Part shown: positions 58,301-64,000 of the stretch, one piece after another | Layout: each line of letters begins with the position of its first letter | Position numbering within the stretch: position 1 is the stretch's first letter | DNA from: Diplocarpon mali | Taxonomy: Eukaryota > Ascomycota > Leotiomycetes > Helotiales > Drepanopezizaceae | Assembly: GCA_024741835.1 (NCBI GenBank) | Contig: JAENRP010000008.1 | Span: forward strand, 80,724-144,723 | DNA: 64,000 nucleotides | Direction: 5' to 3' | Translations under genes and position numbers: made by a program | The notes under the pieces: model-generated | Told to the model about the DNA's origin: nothing | Seen by the model: the letters and a program-made list of their open reading frames with translations, nothing else | Databases searched by the model: none

Positions 58301-58977
58301 TACTTCCCTGTATCTCTCAAAACCCCCACAGTCTCCTCTAGGGTCTCAATAGTGGTGATACCGAGAAAACTACTCGAAAATTCCGGAAACACAAACATAT
58401 TGACCAAGAGCAAGACTGCCACCGCCGTAAGGACTGGGAAGAGGATCGCAGTAGCGCTTGCTGAGGAGACCGTAGTAGGAGTCCCGGAGAGACTAACCAC
58501 ACAAACAATGATCAACAAGAGAACGAAAATGAACAACCTTGGGGTATGTGATCGCAAGAATCCATGAAATAGCAATGCCACTGCCAAGAACGCGCCCTTG
58601 ATCGTATATGCTGCTGGGGCGTTGCTCGCGTACACGAGACTGGAGAGGTATATCCCCAACACAGACCAGCCCACGCCCAGTAGAGTACCTGCAACAGCAA
58701 GCACAAGAGCTTCCGCCATCATTCCAAATCGTCTCCCAGGGTGTCCGAAGACTGTTGTGATAGGCGCCAGGTACGCTGCAGGCCCATAGACTTGTACTAT
58801 GGCAGGTATGAGGGCTATTATGACAGTTATTGTCGTTGCCAGTGTGATCTTGAACATCCTCTGCCATAAGTGATTGGTAAAGAGATTGGTCCATAGCGCC
58901 TGCGCCTGCTTTTCTATCCATTGTTCCACCCTTCTGGAGACATTCTTAGGACTTCGGGTGTTCAAGTGAATCATCAT
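55336..58977 (-). CDS. Large FUSC/DUF2421-type multi-span membrane protein
   Basis: Putative exporter or ER/plasma-membrane protein of the aromatic acid exporter/fusaric acid resistance-like family (yeast relatives include Bre4). It is one long exon. From the first in-frame Met (58977) it has about 1,213 residues, and the open frame extends to 59109 without an ATG. Two clusters of about six hydrophobic helices are visible: an N-terminal one (from MFKITLATTITVIIALIPA through FVLLLIIVCVVSL) and a second around LVTEFAIGTSIWIFMLRAVG and FLRRVIAFLIGGVVAVVVEV. A long charged cytosolic segment separates them and a DUF2421-like C-terminal domain follows. A 5' exon may exist: a GTATGC...CTTAG intron can be drawn at 59130-59185, but no ATG was found beyond it. 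Transported substrate unknown. Confidence 0.85.
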   Translation of the reverse strand: MMIHLNTRSPKNVSRRVEQWIEKQAQALWTNLFTNHLWQRMFKITLATTITVIIALIPAIVQVYGPAAYLAPITTVFGHPGRRFGMMAEALVLAVAGTLLGVGWSVLGIYLSSLVYASNAPAAYTIKGAFLAVALLFHGFLRSHTPRLFIFVLLLIIVCVVSLSGTPTTVSSASATAILFPVLTAVAVLLLVNMFVFPEFSSSFLGITTIETLEETVGVLRDTGKYFISIVENTGISVVKKEKVLDDKPSTAAEEPSGADSDTKPSLIQKAMRLFGREKDSYERKEAPQAVKLKTLTDAKPKLRAKLAGCKAAQQECNFELSWAVLPPKDLKNISDTNMNKLVANTIALIGACESKYALMGDGNDKSEKKNNEEDQLHSLAEVVGFDGAADFSRPGTGLDSSHKESSDEKRGENKQRNEEPKLKSGERGKTRLQRELAQLEMIKPHKEIESGDIALLKYLVSRITKPLAELQSAVDESVNAVTSCLAFCYDVHQLPSGARPPRGIRLEEIDIRVDILIRAMADFDRNSASALETAAFLHDLGHAEVDVMPRIEVFLVSSFLLNLRQAALHTLQMLHHSRVLVEKRQARHGRSRLYAPTINWRKWLVSGGEDEPFALPENARKDARTGKLRDDSPTDDESITSNGTHLNRKDVESAPPNSPSRSPQSDLPSRKASTYRRQKRALMHRLRNGLANILEYSASSEDVLYAVKLTVAVFLVTWPAFVYNWNRWYYLNRGLWAALQLVLVTEFAIGTSIWIFMLRAVGTTLGCIWGYAAFQAHNGNRVVCVVLLVLGIIPSAYIQLGTKYVKAGMVSIISMCVVALATVDHTVPGTATENFLRRVIAFLIGGVVAVVVEVLLFPVRARDRLVECLAASVHQIGEMEACIAYGIETETNIDVHSAEVSARFDRARGKAQGALTAAETFLPFCAQEPRLKGSFKGLALIYAEILYVLHAVVDRMDNMVHLRQEYGSGVLEELNEKVYPYRRNVAASITVVLFAVHEALTTKLPLPQFLPSARLAHLRMVNRVREAVLADDVHQLHPDRSEIEMTMVRRVLRQKFISWNATSAGQIEVIEYLEELIDLVKLLVGANEFRSGMLTRPNYRGLVDKMHSGPLDGAQDTGHGTSKIYEDTEDEVESRNQAPELAEERTAGLIRRRTNFRRNPVDEPTEMERACEQELPRSLQRVRSRRIEELQLQRTGSRDEKGKRRTVREAWD

Positions 58978-59361
58978 AGGTTCGTAACCTGTGTATATGA
59001 TGACTGTGAAAGCTCTCTGGGCCACCGAGTGATGCCTTGATAAAGGCGCGTCGTCATTGTATTGGTAGGAGAAATTGGAGAGGTATCGCTCAAAGTCAAA
59101 GGAGCTCAATTGATATGTCCTAGATTGTTGGATCTAAGTTAAACACATTATTGTCAGATTCGGGCGAGAGATGCATACTTGAATCAGCGGGACTGTAAGT
59201 TTCCTCTCTGTGTTGCTTGAGAGTCAGGATGCGAAATCCCCGATAATGTGGTTTTAGCGAACTGCTATGTGTCACTATTAAACCACCCCTCCATCACAGG
59301 GCCCCGCTCCATTCCTTCTTCCAACAATCTCATTTACAATAACACTGGACGGGTATTGAGA

Positions 59362-60313
59362 ATGGCGCCCGCATCTTCTCTATTAGTATGGATCAGTAGA
59401 ATCTGCTATCCTAACATGGAACTTACTAACAGCTCTCTAGGCCAAGCTCAAAGTGCAGCTAAAGCTGTCCATTGCGCGCCTCCGAATGGTCCAACAGAAA
59501 GACGAAGCCGTATCTAAACAACAACGACGCGCCATGGCTCAGTTGCTTGAGGTAGGAAAAATTGAATCGGCGAAAATCCGCGTGGAAAACATCATTCGGT
59601 CCGACATCACCACCGAACTCCACGAGATCTTAGAGCTTTACTGCGAGTTGCTCCTTGCGCGGACCGGACTGATGGAAGCGCAGACCTGCGATCCAGGCTT
59701 AGAAGAAGCGGTCAAGAGCCTCATATATGCGGCGCCGCGGACAGATGTCAAGGAGCTGCAGCAAGTTAGGAACCTGCTGATTGAAAAGTACGGCAAGGAG
59801 TTTGCGCTCGAGGCAATTGAGAACAGCGATGCGAAGGTCAGCGAGAAGGTGCTGAAAAAGCTCACTCTGACGCCGCCGTCGCAGGAGCTAGTCACTGGAT
59901 ACTTGGAGGAGATTGCGCGGACGTATGGGGTTGATTGGCCAAAGAAACCAAAGGCGGAGCTGGGAGAGCCTCCGGAGTATGGAGATGGTGACGATGAGGA
60001 TAATCCGAGCGGAGGTCAGTCTCAAAAGAATCTGGAGACGCCGATTGCTGCGAATGGGGCTGAGGAGAGAGAGGCGTTGAGTAAGGCAACACCGCCGAGG
60101 AATTTTGGGCCGTCGAGTCCATTGAGAGTCAACCCGCCGAGTCCGAGTACGGATAATCTACATCCTAGGGTTAAGGGGACGCTGGACTTGAAACCGACCA
60201 AGAAGACGCAGGATATCGGGAGCGGAAAGGGAAATCAGAGTAAAGAGCTTGTTGGCGGGACAATTCCGGATGTGGATGAGCTGGCCAAGAGATTCGCGGC
60301 TCTGAAAAAGTGA
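59362..60313 (+). CDS. IST1: ESCRT-III-associated protein IST1
   Basis: Regulates Vps4 and ESCRT-III in multivesicular-body sorting. Two exons (59362-59385, 59441-60313; 55-nt intron with a perfect TACTAAC branch site) give 298 residues. The first exon encodes just MAPASSLL. The IST1 domain covers about residues 9 to 175 (AKLKVQLKLSIARLRMVQQK, ARVENIIRSD-type helix, ELYCELLLARTGLM, VRNLLIEKYGKEFALEAIEN). A Pro/Ser/Gly-rich linker follows, and the tail DVDELAKRFAALKK matches the C-terminal MIM-type motif that binds Vps4 MIT domains. The gene is divergent from the large membrane protein, with about 380 bp between starts. Confidence 0.93.
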
Positions 60314-60556
60314 GATTGATGCTTTGGACGGCATATTGCAAGCGGAGTTTGGCGTCGGTGGTTATGGCCAGCATGACACAGGAATCTGAGCAGGATTTTG
60401 AAATTGGAGAAACGTTCCAGGGCTGTAGGAATATTCATTGGGCGTCATTGTTCATTTCGTTCCGTCACATGTGACGCTCGATGCTATATTAAGCAGAACG
60501 GAGAGAAGTAACACTCACTGGATAACATAAACCCATCATGGGGCTGACCCAGTAAA

Positions 60557-61772
60557 TCAATAGCTCTTCGGCAGACCCAAAACTTTTTCTCCAACATAAT
60601 TCATGATCATCTCCCTCGAAACGGGAGCTATCCTGGGCACAAAACACTCCCTCAAGTATTTCTCGACATGATACTCCAGCGCATACCCCATAACTGCCAA
60701 AATAAGCACACCTCTCTCACAAGCCGTGAATGCCGCTTCAGCAGCCAAATCCTGTGCGCTGTTACAAGCCACACCTACCGCTGCCGGCGTGATACCAGGG
60801 TCTGCCGTCGACTGATCATATGGCCTAGCAGCATGGTAGGTAGCTAGCTTCGCAGCTTCGAGATGCATGTAGGCGTCAGCGAGCGGATGCTGGATGCCCT
60901 GATTCATACCGATGGGTCGGCCGAACGCGATACGTTCTTTGGCGTACAGGGAGGCGCGGTACAGGGCATCGTACCCGAGACCAAGCGCTTCGCCAGCGAA
61001 CAGGCAGCGCTCGGCATTCGTACCATGTAGCACAATTTTGAAGCCTTGACCTTCGTTGCCGATGAGTTTTTCAGCCGGGATGAGATAGCTTTCAAAGAAC
61101 ACCTCGTTGGAATCTATGGGTCTCCCGCCCATCTTCTTGATCCTCTTGAGATCCAAGCCCGGCTTCGCCTAGTCGAAGTCTATGAAGAATAGCGAGAAAC
61201 CTTCGGACGGCTTCTTGACCTCTGCAAGTGGTGTTGTGCGGGCTAGCAGGATCATCTTGGGAGCTATCTGGGCGGAGGAGATCCATATCTTTTGACCGGA
61301 GATGCTGGAGTTAGAATCGGAACGGATGGCCTGAGTTCTGAGCTTCAGGGTTTCGAGACCAGTGTTAGGTCCTGTGACGCCGAAGCAGGCGCGCCAGGTG
61401 CCATTTATGAGGTTGGGGAGCATACACTGACGTTGCGAAGCTGTGGCCAATTTGGCTATGGGTTGGGTTGCGTACATGTCTGGGGGTTGTGAGAGGCTTC
61501 GAGGCGGAGGATGGGAGTAAACTTACTTGCATGGATTGACTGTGCTCCTGCCATTACTGCACCGCTTCTGCTTATCCTGAGACGTTGCTCATGTTCTAAT
61601 TCGGAGACGCTCACTCTGATATTGTGTGTAGCATCATGGTTACCTCTGAAATTCCGAGCCCTGAGCCTCCTAGGTCTTCGGGTAGCGCTATGCCAATCCA
61701 ACTATCCCTTGCTGGGTCTCTGTGGAGTTCATGAGGGTATTCTCCTGATTCGTCATGAGCCGCCCGGTGTTC
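60557..61772 (-). pseudogene. Acyl-CoA dehydrogenase pseudogene
   Basis: FAD-dependent acyl-CoA dehydrogenase family. Recognisable exons are 61772-61615, 61567-61527 and 61479-60557 (introns 47 and 47 nt), reading SWIGIALPEDLGGSGLGISE, SGAVMAGAQSIHANMYATQP, ISGQKIWISSAQIAPKMILL, DLKRIKKMGGRPIDSNEVFF and the end PVSREMIMNYVGEKVLGLPK. A TAG at 61169-61171 falls in frame between FFIDFD and AKPGLDL, and no splice can bypass it without losing conserved residues. The N-terminal exon(s) before HDESGEYP are not found; only a weak decayed trace may exist at about 61800-61850. CAG-to-TAG is a RIP-type change. It is either a recent pseudogene or an assembly error at one base plus an unresolved first exon. 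Confidence 0.75.
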
Positions 61773-62661
61773 CTACAATAATGATAAGCCGAAAGAAGTT
61801 ATATGGTGACAGGTATGAAGCAGTCGAGAGAAGTATCGAGCCTAGTGACAGAGACTAGGCCAACGGACACTAGTTGGATGAGGAGCACAACTGGAGCGTG
61901 TGAAGGCCATCTCAATATCCCACTCATTCACGATTCAGTGATGTAAACAAGTAGCCGAAGATACGTGACTCCAGGTCCACTATTATGTAGATGGGTACTT
62001 AACGGGCATATGGCGACATAAACAGAGAAGTGTAAGCGGGGACTCATATCTGGATACTTTTTACAGGTCCTGCCTATTGATTCTCTGACCTGTGGCTGGA
62101 TATCTGAAAAGCCACTTATCTCCATCAGGGTATTCGCTCGACGTGGTACAGAGATAGAAAATGGCCTCGATATGCGGAGGTGAGATGGTCGGTCCAAGGG
62201 AGACATCTGGGAGTGAAGGTTCGTCGCATTTTGAACATACGATAATGGCTAATTGTGTAATCCCAGGAGAAATAACGGTGGACGAGGAATGGACACAAGA
62301 ATAACTAAACTTACATTACGCTGTACATTGCGTTTAAGTCAACCTGGTAGCTTCATTAATCTCCAGAGCTCGTTGCGGGGAAAGAGTTATTCTCGCAGAT
62401 CACCTCGGGGAGCTTGGCCGTCACACGTGACGAAACACGCCACGAAGCAGGGACAAAGAAAGCTTCGACCAAAACAATGCTCAGTCCACACTCATCAGCA
62501 CACGAGCTTGACCACCCAACGACGACAACGATTCACGACTCCGCAACTAACCCTATAGCTTTGCCAACTTTCGCAATGCTCGTATGATCATCTACACGTA
62601 ACACTCTCGCCGCCTGCATTTCTTTTGATACCCTCGACGCGTATTGTTTTGATTTAAGATC
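61773..62661. other. Intergenic, promoter of the INCENP-like gene
   Basis: 889 bp, with lower GC on the left side and short frames only. It should hold the promoter of the gene starting at 62662. Confidence 0.5.
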
Positions 62662-64000
62662 ATGCCGACCATCAGAGCGAATGCGCGACTGAAGGTCGGA
62701 TCAGTATCATGGGTAACGGAAGAGAGAGCTTCTACGCTCCAGATTGCAGAGGCTGAGGCTGAGGAGTTCACCTTTTCGGCGCGGAACGAGGTGGAATGGC
62801 TGAATGAGCATATGGCGGATATCTTCAGCAAAAATCAAGTGTAGGTGAACAAGCTTTCGAACGAGGACTGTGCTCACAACGATCTCGCAGGAACGTCGCA
62901 GAAATATTCAAGACGCCTGGTAAACTGCGAGGAAAGACCCCAAGGACGGTTCGGAAGACCAACACCTTAGAGGCGCGTGCAGTAAGTGGGATATACTTGA
63001 GAAAAGACATAAACTGACAATTTCGAGCCATTGTCGGATGTCTTCTCTGCAACACCGAAGGCTCGGGCGAGTCCATTCAGACAGATACATTTCGAACGAC
63101 CCATGTCGACATTCCAGGTTGCAGAGGATCCTATGGATGAGGATGAACAGGTTCTTCCGATTCCGAGTGCCTTGAATGCACAGCTCAAATCACCACCAAA
63201 ACCTTTACAGAATGCCTTCGACTCAGGTTATCACGGAAGCCAGGCGGACGACGCGACACAGACCAATGAGCCTGTGGTGCGCCATCAACTACCCAGGATC
63301 TCCCCGGCCAAAACTACGCCTCTCGAACCTGTAGCATCAACAGAACCCGAAGAGTCTGAAGATGAAGACGATTCTGATGAAAATATTGTGATTTTAGGTC
63401 ATGATACCGAAGAGCCTGAAGAGCGTCGGGCTACAGAAGAATCTTTCAAGAGCGCTAAAGAGGAACATACACGAAACGTGACCGGTCCTTCAGAGCCCCA
63501 GGGTGGGTCAGGTGGAGGAAACAGTGAGGGGGAGGTGGAGGCGGCGGGGGTTGGAGAACAACAGATACAACAGCCGTTGTACCCCGTGTTGGAGTCACCA
63601 CTTCAAAGCAGAACTGCTCTAGAATCACGATTGAAGCGCTCGCCCCAGAAGTCTTCTTCAGCTAGACAATCCCCGGCGAAGTTGTCCCCCAAAAAGGCAA
63701 TTCAGTTCATTGCTGAGGCCGATGAAGAGGGCCCAGAGAATGATGCTCATATGGCTGAAGCACCATCACCTTCTGAAGGCTCGAGCCCAATCAGACCAAT
63801 TGTACGAAAAAGTAGCCTGAATTTCGCCTCATTGCCAGCCCGGGAACCAATCACCACCAAGAAGAGTATTGGTAACCGTGTCTCCCGAACAAGTCAGCTT
63901 GAGCAATCCCGAACTAGCTACTACGGACGGCAGACTGGCAGTAGAAGTCTTGGGAATGCAGCAAAAGAAGATGGAGACAGCGAAGGTGACGACGAGATGG
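62662..64000 (+). CDS. INCENP/Sli15-like inner centromere protein (5' part)
   Basis: Scaffold of the chromosomal passenger complex that activates Aurora kinase at centromeres and the spindle midzone. Exons 62662-62840, 62891-62981 and 63028 onward (introns 50 and 46 nt) give at least 414 residues, open to the window edge. The N-terminal conserved region reads EAEEFTFSARNEVEWLNEHM, then NVAEIFKTPGKLRGKTPRTV, as in fungal INCENP. A long acidic, Ser/Pro-rich disordered middle follows, with SP-x-K/R CDK-type sites (SPPKPL, SPQKSS, SPAKLSPKK). A conserved NFASLPAREPITTKKSIG segment lies near the right edge. The C-terminal IN-box that binds Aurora is beyond the window, so the assignment rests on the N-terminal match. 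Confidence 0.75.

Noticed and set aside
1..64000. tRNA and 5S rRNA genes
   Set aside because: Scanned by eye for B-box and 5S internal-control-like sequences; only isolated GGTTCGA-like words without a foldable cloverleaf were seen. A covariance-model search was not possible.

Overview
The window is nuclear DNA of a filamentous ascomycete (Pezizomycotina). The supporting evidence is short GT-AG introns (43 to about 210 nt, mostly near 50) with CTAAC/CTGAC-like branch sites, GC-rich coding DNA, fungal-type families (APSES and Zn2Cys6 regulators, CNS1, a GH18 chitinase), and two AT-rich blocks that look repeat-decayed (RIP-like). The species cannot be named from this sequence. There is one undetermined base at 6215.

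Layout. 95-21629 is a gene-rich arm: a TBC Rab-GAP (GYP5-like, minus), DNA topoisomerase II (minus), a 3.75 kb divergent gap, an APSES transcription factor (plus), a possible very small spliced gene, and the Hsp90 co-chaperone CNS1 (minus). A glutathione S-transferase (21630-22432, plus) lies at the border of AT-rich block 1 (22433-30460). That block holds three copies of a small inverted-repeat element, a 457-bp deleted Tc1/mariner copy, dispersed repeats and a 121-bp triplicated tandem repeat. An intact five-exon GH18 chitinase (30461-32145) sits as an island. It is followed by AT-rich block 2 (32146-37073), which carries a 1,281-bp degraded Tc1/mariner transposon.

37074-47285 is a second gene cluster: long-chain acyl-CoA synthetase, MFS sugar transporter and the tRNA m5C methyltransferase NCL1, all minus. 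A third, 276-bp Tc1/mariner derivative sits between the first two. 47286-55335 is gene-poor apart from an unrecognised minus-strand gene with two apparent frame breaks (50996-51576) and a Zn2Cys6 regulator (51919-53301). The stretch is rich in mini- and microsatellites. The right end has a large FUSC/DUF2421-type membrane protein, divergent IST1 (ESCRT-III), an acyl-CoA dehydrogenase pseudogene with an in-frame TAG, and the 5' part of an INCENP-like chromosomal passenger protein running off the edge.

The genes are mostly unrelated housekeeping functions (trafficking, DNA topology, chaperoning, tRNA modification, endosomal sorting, mitosis). There is no convincing biosynthetic cluster and no clear new multi-gene system. 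The most interesting content is the mobile-element series, in which one Tc1/mariner family appears at three deletion grades beside a small inverted-repeat element sharing its TA target and similar end bases. The intact chitinase island and the two broken genes also deserve a second look. Exon boundaries were worked out by hand from splice signals and family conservation and have no transcript support.
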